A stretch of 64,000 bases of DNA, taken from CAIQQQ01 sp040399685. GTDB lineage: Bacteria > Pseudomonadota > Alphaproteobacteria > Acetobacterales > Acetobacteraceae. The DNA is taken from the NCBI GenBank assembly GCA_040399685.1, contig JBBART010000012.1:77734-141733 (forward strand). Direction: 5' to 3'. The notes under the pieces are model-generated. The model was given only the letters and a program-made list of their open reading frames with translations, was not told the DNA's origin and did not search any database. The position numbers and the translations under genes were made by a program. Shown one piece after another: positions 44,203 through 53,585 of this stretch. Every line of letters starts with the position of its first letter. The first letter of the stretch is position 1.

Positions 44203-46130
44203 AACCCGACGGCCACGCGCGGGGTGTTAGTCTGAAGCAGATTGCGATACCGCGCCATGGCCAGCAGCGGGAAGAACAGCTTGTAGCCGTGGTAACGCAG
44301 GTAGAACACGCGCGGGAAACCCACGGCGGTGTAGGGCGCCTCGTCCCATTCGCCATCGGCTTTTTGGGTCGCGTTCAGATAGGCCACGCCGCGCGCGACC
44401 GCCGGATGATGCGCCTCGCCGGCGGCCATCAGGCCGAGCAGCGCCCAGGCGGTCTGCGATGGGTTGGACCGGTGATACGCCCCGGCCGGCGCTGCGTCAT
44501 AACTCTCGTTGTCCTCGCCCCAGCCGCCATCGTCGCGCTGGGTTTCCAGCAGGAATCCGGCGGCGCGCTTCATGCCTGGGTCCTGATGCGAAACCCCGGC
44601 GGCGTTGAGCGCGCACAGCACCGACCAGGTGCCATAGATGTAGTTGGTGCCCCAGCGGCCGAACCAGCTTCCATCGGTCATCTGCTCGGTCCGCAGCCAG
44701 GCGATGGCGCGGGCCATGGTGGGCGTGTCCGCCTTGTGGCCGATCTGCGCGAGGAACGACACGCAGCGCGCCGTCACGTCTGCCGTCGATGGGTCCAGCA
44801 GGGCGCCGTGATCAGCGAAGGGGATGTGGTTGAGGTAGGTTTTGTTGTTCTCGGCATCGAACGCGCCCCAGCCGCCATCGCGGCTTTGCATGCCGATGAC
44901 CCAGGCCTCGGCCCGGGCGATGCTCTCGGCGTGGGCCACGGGGTCTTCGCGGTGCAGCAGCATGGCGACCACGGCGGTGTCGTCCACATCGGGGTAATGC
45001 GGGTTTTCGTATTGGAACGCCCAGCCGCCCGGCGCGAGGCCCGGACGCTGCCGCTCCCAGTCGCCCACCACGTCCAGGATCTGCTTGGAGCGCAGCCAGG
45101 TGTTGGCGGCCACAACGCCGGGCGATTGCGGGCCAGATGCCTCGGCCATCGCGTGCCCGGCCAGCGAACTGTCCCACACCGGCGACAGGCAGGGCTGGCA
45201 ATAGGCGCGGTCTTCGTCGATCACCAGCAGCTTGCGCAGGGCGTCCCACGCCGTGGCGAAATGCGGGTCGCTGGGGGCATAGCCCAGCGTGTCGAACATC
45301 ATCACGGTGTTGGCCATGGCGGGATAGATCGCCCCCAGCCCATCTTCGCCGTTCAGCCGTTCGGTGACGAAATCCACCGCCTTGGCCACGGCGCGGCGGC
45401 GCAGGCTTTCGGGGAACAGTTTCTCGGCCTGGAACAGCACCCGGTCGATCGTGCGGAACATATGGCCCCAGGCGGAGCGGAACGGGCCGCGAATCCAGTC
45501 CTTGATCTCGTTGGGCGGCGTGCAGAACAGTTCCTGCACATGCACGCCGAGCGGGTTGCGGGCGCGCGGCTTGCGCGACATCAGCACCAGCAGCGGCGTT
45601 GTGACGGTGCGGGACCAGTAGCTGACCTTGTCCAGATGGAACGGAAACCAGCGCGGCAGCAGCATGATCTCCACCGGCATCACCGGCACGCCGCGCCACG
45701 GAATTTCGCCGAACAGCGCCAGTTGGATGCGGGTGAACACGTTGGCGCGTTCCGCCCCGCCGGCGGCCAGAATGGCGGCGCGGGCGCGGGCCATGTGCGG
45801 GGCGTCCACGTCGTCGCCCATCATCTTCAGCGCGAAATAGGCCTTCACGCTGGCAGAGAGGTTGAACGCGCCATCATGAAACAGCGGCCAGCCGCCTTGG
45901 GCGCATTGAATGCCGCGCAGATAGGCGGCGATCTTGATCTCAAGCGCGGGTTCCAGCCGGTTCATATAGTGCTGCAACAGCACGAATTCAGCCGGAATCG
46001 TGGCGTCGGCCTCCAACTCGAACACCCAATGTCCATCGGCTTTCTGCCGACGCGTCAGGGCATCGGCGGCGCGGCCGATGGCGGTTTCAAGGGAGAGCGA
46101 CTGGGGTTCGGCATTCATGGAGGGGTTCAC
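44199..46130 (-). CDS. shc: Squalene-hopene cyclase
   Basis: This 643-residue monotopic membrane enzyme (HpnF) cyclises squalene to hopene/hopanol. The catalytic DxDDTA motif is HYPDVDDTAVVAMLL, and QW-type repeats appear through the sequence (QKADGHWVFELEADATIPAEF, CAQGGWPLFHDG, QSRDGGWGAFDAENNKTYLNHIPFADHGALLDP, QMTDGSWFGRWGTNYIYGTWSVL, QRDDGGWGEDNESY, KADGEWDEAPYTAVGFPRVFYLRYHGY). Length is standard (~640). Start is GTG 46130 directly after the hpnE stop, or ATG 46118. Central gene of the hopanoid operon. Confidence 0.97.
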   Translation of the reverse strand: MNPSMNAEPQSLSLETAIGRAADALTRRQKADGHWVFELEADATIPAEFVLLQHYMNRLEPALEIKIAAYLRGIQCAQGGWPLFHDGAFNLSASVKAYFALKMMGDDVDAPHMARARAAILAAGGAERANVFTRIQLALFGEIPWRGVPVMPVEIMLLPRWFPFHLDKVSYWSRTVTTPLLVLMSRKPRARNPLGVHVQELFCTPPNEIKDWIRGPFRSAWGHMFRTIDRVLFQAEKLFPESLRRRAVAKAVDFVTERLNGEDGLGAIYPAMANTVMMFDTLGYAPSDPHFATAWDALRKLLVIDEDRAYCQPCLSPVWDSSLAGHAMAEASGPQSPGVVAANTWLRSKQILDVVGDWERQRPGLAPGGWAFQYENPHYPDVDDTAVVAMLLHREDPVAHAESIARAEAWVIGMQSRDGGWGAFDAENNKTYLNHIPFADHGALLDPSTADVTARCVSFLAQIGHKADTPTMARAIAWLRTEQMTDGSWFGRWGTNYIYGTWSVLCALNAAGVSHQDPGMKRAAGFLLETQRDDGGWGEDNESYDAAPAGAYHRSNPSQTAWALLGLMAAGEAHHPAVARGVAYLNATQKADGEWDEAPYTAVGFPRVFYLRYHGYKLFFPLLAMARYRNLLQTNTPRVAVGF

Positions 46131-47363
46131 TCAGGCGGAAATCAGGGCGCGGGCGGCGGTTCGGCCGGACCTGATGGCACCTTCAATCGTGGCGGGCAAG
46201 CCGGTGGCTGTCCAGTCTCCCGCAACTGCGAAGTGATGCAGGCCGATTGTTGCCTGTGGGCGCCGTTTCTCGTTGGCGGCCGTGGCGGCGAAGGTGGCGC
46301 GCTTTTCCCGCACCACGCGCACGGGTGGCATGGCGTGATCAAGGCGCAGGGCTTTGCAGATATCGGCCCAAACCAACGTGGCGATGTCCTCGACTGCCAC
46401 GTCCAACAAACGGTTCGCAGCACTGATGGTGACGGACACAATTCCCGGTTTGATGAAGATCCATTCCGCGATGCCGCCTACCAATCCAACGAACCCGGCA
46501 CGGCCGGGTTCCGCATCGAGGCGGAAATGCACGTTTATAATTGCCTCATAGGCGTCCGGCGCCACCAGTCCCGGCACCAGATCGGCCGCAACCCAGGGCG
46601 GCACGGCCAGCACAACACCCTCATCCGGCGCCACGGAAACCGGGCCTGAGGGCAGATGCAGTGCCGTCACCCGATCCTCGGCGATGGTGAGGGCGGACAC
46701 GCGGCTGGACACATTCACCGTGCCGCTACGTTCTTCCAGCCACGCGATCGCCGGGTCGATGAAGCTCTCGGACAATCCCTCACGGGGCACCAGCGGCACG
46801 CAGGCCAGCCCACCGCGCAGCAGTGAGCCTTCGACCACCGCCCACATCAGCGATGCCAGCGCCGTGTCAGCCGGGGTGTTCAGGCCGGATACTGCCAATG
46901 GCTCCAGCAGGCGACGATACAATTCCGTGCCGCCAATGGCCTGTTCCACCGACGCGCCGGACTTGGCGAAGCGCAGCCGGATCAGTGCCAGGTAGTCGCG
47001 CAGCCTTGTACCGGGGACGCGGCGGGTGAATATCCACCAAGGGAACACGCTGGCGCCGGGTTCCACCGTCCAGCGGTCGCCGGTGCCCAGGTCCATGAAC
47101 GGGAAATACGCCGTGCCGGGCCCTTGCAGCGTGTCGCGCGCGCCGATGGTTTCCAGAAACGCCATCGCGGCGTCGTTGCCGGACAGCAGCAGGTGGTTGC
47201 CGTTGTCGATGCGCGCGCCCAGCGTGCGGTCGAAATACGACCGGCAGCGCCCGCCCGCATTGGGGCCTGCTTCATACAGGGTGACGCTGCGCCCGACCCG
47301 CGTCAGTTCGACAGCCGCCGACAGGCCCGCGAGGCCGGCACCGATGATATGGACGTGTTTCAC
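46131..47363 (-). CDS. hpnE: Hydroxysqualene dehydroxylase HpnE
   Basis: This 410-residue FAD-dependent amine-oxidase/phytoene-desaturase-like protein reduces hydroxysqualene to squalene, the third step of the HpnCDE route. The dinucleotide motif is VHIIGAGLAGLSAAVELTRVGRSVTLYEAGPNAGGRC, and the C-terminal FAD contact is HHFAVAGDWTATGLPATIEGAIRSGRTAA. GTG 47363 is chosen because it overlaps the hpnD stop (GTGA) and places the GxGxxG motif at residue ~7 as in the family. Confidence 0.94.
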   Translation of the reverse strand: MKHVHIIGAGLAGLSAAVELTRVGRSVTLYEAGPNAGGRCRSYFDRTLGARIDNGNHLLLSGNDAAMAFLETIGARDTLQGPGTAYFPFMDLGTGDRWTVEPGASVFPWWIFTRRVPGTRLRDYLALIRLRFAKSGASVEQAIGGTELYRRLLEPLAVSGLNTPADTALASLMWAVVEGSLLRGGLACVPLVPREGLSESFIDPAIAWLEERSGTVNVSSRVSALTIAEDRVTALHLPSGPVSVAPDEGVVLAVPPWVAADLVPGLVAPDAYEAIINVHFRLDAEPGRAGFVGLVGGIAEWIFIKPGIVSVTISAANRLLDVAVEDIATLVWADICKALRLDHAMPPVRVVREKRATFAATAANEKRRPQATIGLHHFAVAGDWTATGLPATIEGAIRSGRTAARALISA

Positions 47364-48214
47364 AGCACGCCGTGCCGCAGGGCGATCCACAGCTTGCGCC
47401 ATTTCGCCACTTTCACCGGCACGTCCAGCCGGTCCCAGCCGCGTGCTTCCAGTCGGTCCAGAATGGCGGCGTAGCTGGCGCCCATCACCTTGGCCGGCTT
47501 CATTGCCTTCGGGTCACACGCCTTCATGTGCAGCGCCGCGTCATCGAAATAGCGATGCGCCATGAGGGCCATGCGCGCACAGACGGCGGGCAGGGCAGGG
47601 TGCGCCAAAAGCTGTTGCGGATCGTGCGGGATGCAGGCTGCGTCCAGCCATTCGGCGGGCAGATAGATCCGGCCCCGTTCCGCGTCCTCATGCACATCGC
47701 GCAGGATGTTGGTGAACTGTAACGCCCGGCCGAGCGACCACGCCACCTCGTCGGCCTTGGCGGACTGGTCGCCAAATGCGCGCACGGACATGCGGCCGAC
47801 GGCTGCGGCCACGCGGTCGCAATACAGGTCCAGCGTGGCCAGATCGGGGGCCACGATCACCGTTTCGCAATCCATCTGCATGCCGTCGATGACGGCGGTG
47901 AAGTCCTTCTCCTGCAACGCATAGGTGGCGATGGCGCGCAGCAGAACGCGGCCCACGGCGTTGTCCGCGTGCCCCGCGTAAAGTGCTGCCACGCGGGCGC
48001 GCCATTCGTTCAGGCGGGGCAGTTTGGTGGCAAACGGGGCTTCGTCGTCAGCGATGTCATCGACGATACGGCAGAACGCATACACCGCATACATTGCCAT
48101 CCGCCGGTCTGGCGGCAGGATGCGCATGCCGCGATAAAAGCTGGTGCCGGCGGCGCGCACAACGCCCTCCACCTCGTCCAGATCCGCCTGTGCGGCGCCC
48201 AGGGCGGTGCTCAT
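47360..48214 (-). CDS. hpnD: Presqualene diphosphate synthase HpnD
   Basis: This 284-residue isoprenoid synthase condenses two farnesyl diphosphates to presqualene diphosphate. It has the first Asp-rich site CRIVDDIADDEAP and the second NILRDVHEDAERGRIYLPAEWL, both for Mg-diphosphate binding, plus SFYRGMRILPPDRRMAMYAVYAF typical of squalene/phytoene synthases. It overlaps hpnC and hpnE by a few bases on each side (ATGA and GTGA). Confidence 0.95.
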   Translation of the reverse strand: MSTALGAAQADLDEVEGVVRAAGTSFYRGMRILPPDRRMAMYAVYAFCRIVDDIADDEAPFATKLPRLNEWRARVAALYAGHADNAVGRVLLRAIATYALQEKDFTAVIDGMQMDCETVIVAPDLATLDLYCDRVAAAVGRMSVRAFGDQSAKADEVAWSLGRALQFTNILRDVHEDAERGRIYLPAEWLDAACIPHDPQQLLAHPALPAVCARMALMAHRYFDDAALHMKACDPKAMKPAKVMGASYAAILDRLEARGWDRLDVPVKVAKWRKLWIALRHGVL

Positions 48215-49047
48215 GGCAGATACCGCAGGGCGGCGAGGATGCTGAACACAGCGTCGGTTTTGGTCAGTTTCACCCGTCGCGCCAGCGGATCGCCCCTGTG
48301 CAGCCGCACGGTCAGGCGCTGGGACAGATTGGTGATGATGGATGTCTCCACCCGCAACCTGCGGTCCCGCACATGGTTCGGCAATTCGGCGCCGATGCGG
48401 TTCAGCGCATCGCAACGTGTGAGGACGGAATTGAAAACGCGCCGTAGGGCAGGGGTTTCGGCGGTGCCCAGCACGTCATCGACGCCGGTGCCGAACGCCA
48501 GCATCTCGTCATCCGGCAGATAGCAGCGATTGAGCGCCAGAAGGTCTTTCTGGCAGTCCTGCAAATGGTTGTTCACTTGCAGCACCGTGCACAGCGCATC
48601 GGACGGAACCCAGCTTTCACGCGTCTCGCCGTGCAGGTCCAGCATGTAGCGGCCCACCGGCATGGCCGAATAGCGGCAATATTCTTGGAGTTCGTCCCAG
48701 TTGGCATAGCGGTTCTTCACCGCGTCCTGGCGAAACGCCACCAGCAGGTCCAGAGCGTGCTGCACCGTCACGCCAGATTCCGCCAAGCTGTGGCGCAGGC
48801 CGAGCGCGCTGGGCGCACCCGTCTCGGCGGCGCCGAGCAGCACGGCCTGCATGTGGTTCAGCCGGGCGATCTTGTCGTCCGGTTCCAGCGTGTCGCTGTC
48901 GGCGATGTCGTCGGCGTTGCGGGCGAAGCTGTAATAGGCATGCACATGCCCGCGCAGCTTCGGTGACACGATGGCGCCCACCGGGAAGTTCTCGTCGCCC
49001 CGATCCTTGCCAGACCAGGTCTCGACATTTTCCATGGTGATGCTCAC
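48211..49047 (-). CDS. hpnC: Hydroxysqualene synthase HpnC
   Basis: This 278-residue squalene-synthase-like enzyme turns presqualene diphosphate into hydroxysqualene. It shows KDRGDENFPVGAIVSPKLRGHVHAYYSFARNADDIADSD (first Asp-rich site) and NNHLQDCQKDLLALNRCYLPDDEM (second site, with QDCxxD). GTG 49047 overlaps the hpnB stop (GTGA); ATG 49035 is an alternative start (MENVETWSG). The HpnC/HpnD pair plus HpnE replaces single-enzyme squalene synthase, as is usual for bacteria. Confidence 0.95.
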   Translation of the reverse strand: MSITMENVETWSGKDRGDENFPVGAIVSPKLRGHVHAYYSFARNADDIADSDTLEPDDKIARLNHMQAVLLGAAETGAPSALGLRHSLAESGVTVQHALDLLVAFRQDAVKNRYANWDELQEYCRYSAMPVGRYMLDLHGETRESWVPSDALCTVLQVNNHLQDCQKDLLALNRCYLPDDEMLAFGTGVDDVLGTAETPALRRVFNSVLTRCDALNRIGAELPNHVRDRRLRVETSIITNLSQRLTVRLHRGDPLARRVKLTKTDAVFSILAALRYLP

Positions 49048-50150
49048 GCCTGTGTCTCCGTGTAGGCCCGGTTTTTCCAGACCACACCGCGCCCGCGATG
49101 ATGATCGAACGCCGATCCGATGGTGGCGGCCATGTAGAACACCGCGATCAGCGGCAAAAGCGGCGCCCAGATCTGGGACAGTCCAAACCGGCGCAGGCTG
49201 GGCAAGAACGTTGTCGCCATCAGCATCCATCCGGCCAGCCCGATCCATGAACCGAGCAACGCGGCCACCGGCGGCACCAGGAACAGCAGCGCCATGCCAA
49301 TCGTCGACAGGATCAGCAACAAAGGCGAGAGCTTCAACTGCACATAGGCCGACCGCGCCACCATCCGCCACACATCGGCGGCATGGGGATACGGCCGAAC
49401 GGAGCGCGCCAATGCGGAATGCCCCAGCCAGATCCGCCCGCCGCGCTTCACCTTGGTGGCCAGCGCCACGTCATCGATCAACGCACCGGAAATGGCAGCG
49501 ATGCCGCCGATCCGGTCCAGCGCCGGGCGGCGGATCAGGATGGTGCCGCCGGCGGCGGCGGCGGTGCCGTGCTGTCCGTCATTCACCCAGGCGAACGGAT
49601 AGAGCAGCGCGAAGAAATACACGAAGGCCGGAATCAGCGCCCGCTCGGCCCAGCTTTCACAGCGCAGCGCCACCATCTCGCTGGCCATGTCCACGCCGCT
49701 GGTGTGCAGATGCGCCACCAGGCTCGAAAGATGCGCCTTGTCATGCACGATATCGGCGTCGGTCAGCAGCACCAGATCCTCGGTGGCCTGCGAAACACCC
49801 TGATGCACGGCCCAAAGTTTACCCGCCCAGCCGCTCGGCCGCTCGGCGCCATCGATGACGTGCAACCGCTCCGCATGCGGCAAGGCGCGTGCGATGGTGG
49901 CGGTGGCGTCGGTACTGTTATCGTCCACCAGCAGCACCCGGAAGGGGCCGGCGTAATCCTGTGCCAGCAGCGAGCCGATGCTGGCGGCCACGCCGTCCGC
50001 CTCATCGCGCGCCGGCACCACGATGGCGACGCTCGGCAGCGCCTGCGGCACGGCGCGCGGCAACACCGGGCCGAACTGCCAGAACCGGCCGTGCAGGGCG
50101 GCAAGGTACATCCAGGCCAGCAATGCCACGATGGCAAGAACACTCATCAT
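49044..50150 (-). CDS. hpnB: Hopanoid biosynthesis-associated glycosyltransferase HpnB
   Basis: This 368-residue membrane protein carries a GT2 catalytic domain (VAIVVPARDEADGVAASIGSLLAQDYAGPFRVLLVDDNSTDATA, then LVLLTDADIVHD, the DxD motif) and three or more hydrophobic segments: an N-terminal helix (VLAIVALLAWMYLAAL), one near LIPAFVYFFALLYPFAWV and a C-terminal pair (LLLILSTIGMALLFLVPPVAALLGSW, LLPLIAVFYMAATIG). It is a standard component of hpn operons; its precise sugar transfer is not established. The ATG at 50150 overlaps the hpnA stop. Confidence 0.93.
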   Translation of the reverse strand: MMSVLAIVALLAWMYLAALHGRFWQFGPVLPRAVPQALPSVAIVVPARDEADGVAASIGSLLAQDYAGPFRVLLVDDNSTDATATIARALPHAERLHVIDGAERPSGWAGKLWAVHQGVSQATEDLVLLTDADIVHDKAHLSSLVAHLHTSGVDMASEMVALRCESWAERALIPAFVYFFALLYPFAWVNDGQHGTAAAAGGTILIRRPALDRIGGIAAISGALIDDVALATKVKRGGRIWLGHSALARSVRPYPHAADVWRMVARSAYVQLKLSPLLLILSTIGMALLFLVPPVAALLGSWIGLAGWMLMATTFLPSLRRFGLSQIWAPLLPLIAVFYMAATIGSAFDHHRGRGVVWKNRAYTETQA

Positions 50151-51133
50151 GTGTTTGCCCGGAACCAGGCCACCGCATCCATCACCGCGTCCAGCGCCGG
50201 GCGAGGGGTGAAGCCAAGATCGCGCCGGGCCTTTTCGGTGGAGAAGAACATCGTCTTGGCCGCCATGCGCAGATGATCGCGCGTCACCATCGGCTCGACG
50301 CCGAACCGCGCCAGTTTCTCGCAGACAAACGCCACCGGCCACACCGCCTCACGCGGCAGGCGCAGGCGCCGTTGCGGCTTGCCGGTCACGCCGTCCACGA
50401 TCTGCAACAGGGCGTGCAGGGTCAGGTTCTCACCGCCCAATATATAGCGTTCGCCAGCCACGCCGCGTTCCAGCGCCAGCATGTGGCCCTCGGCCACGTC
50501 GTCCACATGCACGATGTTCAGCCCGGTCTCGACATAGGCCGGCATTTTGCCGTTGGCCGCATCGGCGATCATGCGCCCGGTCGGCGTGGGCTTGATGTCG
50601 CGCGGCCCCACGGGGGCGGCGGGATTGACGATCACCGCGTTCAGTCCGGTGTCACGCACCATGGCCAGCACGGCCTGTTCGGCGCGGTATTTCGATTTCT
50701 TGTAAATGCCGACCACCGAATCCTCGCTGACCAGCGTGGTTTCGTCAGCCGGCGTGCCGTCCTTGGTCAGTCCCAGGGCCGCGACCGAACTGCAATACAC
50801 CACACGGCCAACGCCAGCCTCTTGCGCGGCGCGCAGCAAGGCGGTGGTGCCGCCGACATTGGCGGCCAGCATCGCCTCCGGGTTCGGCACCCAGATGCGG
50901 TAGTCGGCGGCCACATGCATCACATGGTCACAGCCTGCCACGGCGCGGGCGAGGGAGGTGGTATCGGTGAGGTCGCCCTCGGCGAGTTCCAGGTCCAGCC
51001 CCGTGAGGTTGGCGCGGTCGCCACCACGGCGCACCAAAGCGCGCACGGCATGGCCCCGCCCCAGCAGGGCGCGCGCCACCGCCGAGCCTACAAATCCCGT
51101 TGCACCGGTCACGAGTGTCAGCTTCTGTTTCAA
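50147..51133 (-). CDS. hpnA: Hopanoid-associated sugar epimerase HpnA
   Basis: This 328-residue extended SDR protein resembles nucleotide-sugar epimerases/dihydroflavonol reductases. NAD-binding motif: LTLVTGATGFVGSAVARALLGRGHAVRALVRRG; active-site Tyr-Lys in GIYKKSKYRAEQAVL. It is the first gene of the minus-strand hpnABCDEFG operon, with ~50 bp between it and the upstream hydrolase gene, so read-through from upstream is possible. The reaction is not established. Confidence 0.93.
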   Translation of the reverse strand: MKQKLTLVTGATGFVGSAVARALLGRGHAVRALVRRGGDRANLTGLDLELAEGDLTDTTSLARAVAGCDHVMHVAADYRIWVPNPEAMLAANVGGTTALLRAAQEAGVGRVVYCSSVAALGLTKDGTPADETTLVSEDSVVGIYKKSKYRAEQAVLAMVRDTGLNAVIVNPAAPVGPRDIKPTPTGRMIADAANGKMPAYVETGLNIVHVDDVAEGHMLALERGVAGERYILGGENLTLHALLQIVDGVTGKPQRRLRLPREAVWPVAFVCEKLARFGVEPMVTRDHLRMAAKTMFFSTEKARRDLGFTPRPALDAVMDAVAWFRANT

Positions 51134-51184
51134 CGCCTGGCCCTTGGCATTTACAGGGCGCGTATAGCCGGTCTCGCCGCGTCG

Positions 51185-52045
51185 CTAAAGGGCTGGGTGC
51201 GCGTTGATGAAGGCCATCACGTCCGGCAGCACAGAAGCGCGGCCGTCAAACAGCGGCGCGAAGCTCGTCACGATTCCGATATGGCCGATACCAGGATAGC
51301 TCTTGAGCGTCACATCCCCGCCCGCGGCCATCACCCGTGCCGCCAGGGTGATGCTGTTGCGGGGATACACGGTGTCGTCCGCACCGCCATGCAGCAGCAG
51401 CAAGGGCGGATTCTTGCCGTCGGCGAAATCAATAGGTTGCGTCGCCGCGAGGTCGGGCGCCTGTCCGAATGCCTCGGTGGTCGCGGGGTCATCCAGCGGC
51501 AGGAAATCCGCCGGGGCCGCAATGCCGATAACCCCGGCCAGATGCGCGCGGTTCATCCCGACAGCGGCCAGATAATGCGGATCCACCGCCAGCATCAGCA
51601 CGTTGTAGGCGCCCGCCGAATGCCCCATGAGGAAAATCCGGTCAGGGTCGGCGCCCCATTCGGCGGCATGGGCGCGGGCGTAGGCCACGGCCTTGGCGTT
51701 GTCCTCGACAAACGCCGGAAACCGCACCTCAGGCACCAGCCGGTAATCCGGCACGGCCACCACCACGCCCTGCCGGGCCAGCGGAGTGGCAACGAATTTA
51801 TAATCGTCCTTGCTGCCGTTCTTCCATGAGCCGCCATAGACGAACACCACCAGCGGCAGCTTTTTGCCGGTCTTCGCGGGACGATAGACGTCCATCTTCC
51901 CGCGCGGGCCGGGGGCAAAGGCGATGTCGCGCTGCACCGTGACCCCATCTTGGGCCACGGTGGCGTTGAGGGCATCCACCGGCCCACAGGACGGCAAGAC
52001 GGCGGATGCGAGAAGCAATGCTGTGGCGCGAATGAGTGTGTACAT
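51185..52045 (-). CDS. Alpha/beta hydrolase (esterase/carboxylesterase-like), probable lipoprotein
   Basis: This 286-residue exported hydrolase of the HSL/BD-FAE type has a signal sequence ending in a possible lipobox (LLLASAVLPSC, Cys20). The oxyanion-hole motif is VVFVYGGSWKNGSK (a HGGxW variant), the nucleophile elbow IFLMGHSAGAYN, catalytic Asp likely in LLHGGADDTVYP and His in GIGHIGI. Substrate unknown. It lies 51 bp upstream of hpnA on the same strand and 45 bp downstream of a phosphodiesterase gene, so it may be in the hopanoid transcription unit. Confidence 0.85.
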   Translation of the reverse strand: MYTLIRATALLLASAVLPSCGPVDALNATVAQDGVTVQRDIAFAPGPRGKMDVYRPAKTGKKLPLVVFVYGGSWKNGSKDDYKFVATPLARQGVVVAVPDYRLVPEVRFPAFVEDNAKAVAYARAHAAEWGADPDRIFLMGHSAGAYNVLMLAVDPHYLAAVGMNRAHLAGVIGIAAPADFLPLDDPATTEAFGQAPDLAATQPIDFADGKNPPLLLLHGGADDTVYPRNSITLAARVMAAGGDVTLKSYPGIGHIGIVTSFAPLFDGRASVLPDVMAFINAHPAL

Positions 52046-52090
52046 ACGCTTTTGTAAGTGGTTCGCGCAGGCATGGTTGCAACCGAAAGG

Positions 52091-53503
52091 TCAGACCCGC
52101 GCGCCGTGATCGATCCACACATGCGTGCCCACCCGCACCCGGGCGACGCGCTGGGCGTAAAATTCGCCGCTGGCCTCCCAGGTTTCGGGGCTGCGACTGG
52201 CCGTGGGTTCGGCGAATTTCTCCAACGTCTCGCCCAGCACCCGCCCGTCCATGGCGCTGGCCCCCGGCACGTCCAGCAAGGCCAGAATGGTGGGGGCAAT
52301 ATCCACCAGGCCGGCCGGCCAATCGGACACAACGCCGGCGCGAACGCCGCTGCCGGCCAGCATCAGCACGGTGGACAATTCGCCGGCATTCAGCCCGCCA
52401 TGCATGCCGCCGCCCAGGGGAAGATTGCTGCCATCGTCGATCAGCGTGAGGCCCGGCAGGCCAGTGGGGCCAAGGGCGGCGCTGTTGCGCAAGGTGAACA
52501 GCACGTGCCCGGCGCGGGCGTGGTCCCCCATCACGGCGCTGCGCGGCAACGCGCCCGGCGCCATCTCGGCGGCGTCGGCTGAGAACACGTGCCCGATCCA
52601 GTCCTGGCGCATCAGCAATTCGGAAATTTCCACAATCCGCTCCCGGTCGCCGCCCGGCACCGCGATGGCGCGATGCGCGAGCTCGCAGCCTGCCAGCAGC
52701 GTCTCATCGCCGAACGCACGCCGCAGGTCGATGCGGCCATCGATGGTGATGTGACCGTGGTCCGACGCCACGATGATCTGCAGTTCGTCGCGCTGCGGCC
52801 CGGCCTGCCAATCGTCCAGAATGCGGCCGAAGGCGGCATCCACCTGATGCAGGATGGCGCGCTGGGCGTCGCTGTCCAGGCCCGTGTAATGCGCCGAGGT
52901 GTCCGGTTCGCACAGCCACAGCACGCTGGCGGCGGGCGGGCTGGGCAATTGGGTGATGCGCCAGGCATCGGCAATCCACACCGCCCGCGCTGCGGGTTCC
53001 TGCGGCGGCGGCGTCAGGCGCGCCAGCACGGCCTGTCCGGCGATGGACGTGGATTGCGGGCCATGCGCGCTCACCACCACCTGGCCGTGCTGGTCGGCGC
53101 GTGGTGCCAGAATGAAGGTTTGTCCGGTGCTGCCACTGCTGAACACCGAGAAATCACGCCCGGCGGCGGACAGGATGTCCGACAGGCCGGGCATCTGGAT
53201 GGCCGCCTGACCGAGTTCCTGCTCCATCGCCCGCAGATGGTCGCCATTGCCGGTGGACACGCGCCGCTGGTGATCGGCCGGGTGGAACATCTCGTTTGCC
53301 ACCAGCCCATGCCGGCGCGGATAGCAGCCTGTGGACACCGAGGCGCTGCACACCCGCGTTTCGGACGGAAACACCGAACGCGCGTGGGGCATCCGCGCAC
53401 CCATGGCCGCGAACCGAACGAGATTCGGTGTGGTTTCAGGACGGATCATGTCGGGCCGCAGACCGTCGAACACCACCAACACGACACTGACCATCACATC
53501 CAT
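52091..53503 (-). CDS. Alkaline-phosphatase superfamily protein (type I phosphodiesterase/nucleotide pyrophosphatase)
   Basis: This 470-residue metal-dependent hydrolase has the NPP-type signature VVLVVFDGLRPDMIRPETTPNLVRFAAMGARMPHARSVFPSETRVCSASVSTGCYPRRHGLV, with the first metal Asp in FDGL and the Thr nucleophile in FPSET. Later metal ligands are DTSAHYTG and ASDHGH. The natural substrate could be a nucleotide, phospholipid head group or phosphonate; none is certain. No signal peptide was seen. It is the most upstream gene of the minus-strand run that leads into the hpn operon and diverges from the hyf-like operon (82-bp gap). Confidence 0.86.
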   Translation of the reverse strand: MDVMVSVVLVVFDGLRPDMIRPETTPNLVRFAAMGARMPHARSVFPSETRVCSASVSTGCYPRRHGLVANEMFHPADHQRRVSTGNGDHLRAMEQELGQAAIQMPGLSDILSAAGRDFSVFSSGSTGQTFILAPRADQHGQVVVSAHGPQSTSIAGQAVLARLTPPPQEPAARAVWIADAWRITQLPSPPAASVLWLCEPDTSAHYTGLDSDAQRAILHQVDAAFGRILDDWQAGPQRDELQIIVASDHGHITIDGRIDLRRAFGDETLLAGCELAHRAIAVPGGDRERIVEISELLMRQDWIGHVFSADAAEMAPGALPRSAVMGDHARAGHVLFTLRNSAALGPTGLPGLTLIDDGSNLPLGGGMHGGLNAGELSTVLMLAGSGVRAGVVSDWPAGLVDIAPTILALLDVPGASAMDGRVLGETLEKFAEPTASRSPETWEASGEFYAQRVARVRVGTHVWIDHGARV

Positions 53504-53585
53504 CCATCTTCATGCGTCACGGAAAATGCCCGCACACCCTGCATGGCACTACAGTGCGGCCGTGCTGTAGCGGTGTGAAGAACGT

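Noticed and set aside
44190..46649. An 819-codon plus-strand frame across shc and hpnE
   Set aside because: It is the mirror of squalene-hopene cyclase, whose DxDDTA and QW motifs are clear on the other strand.
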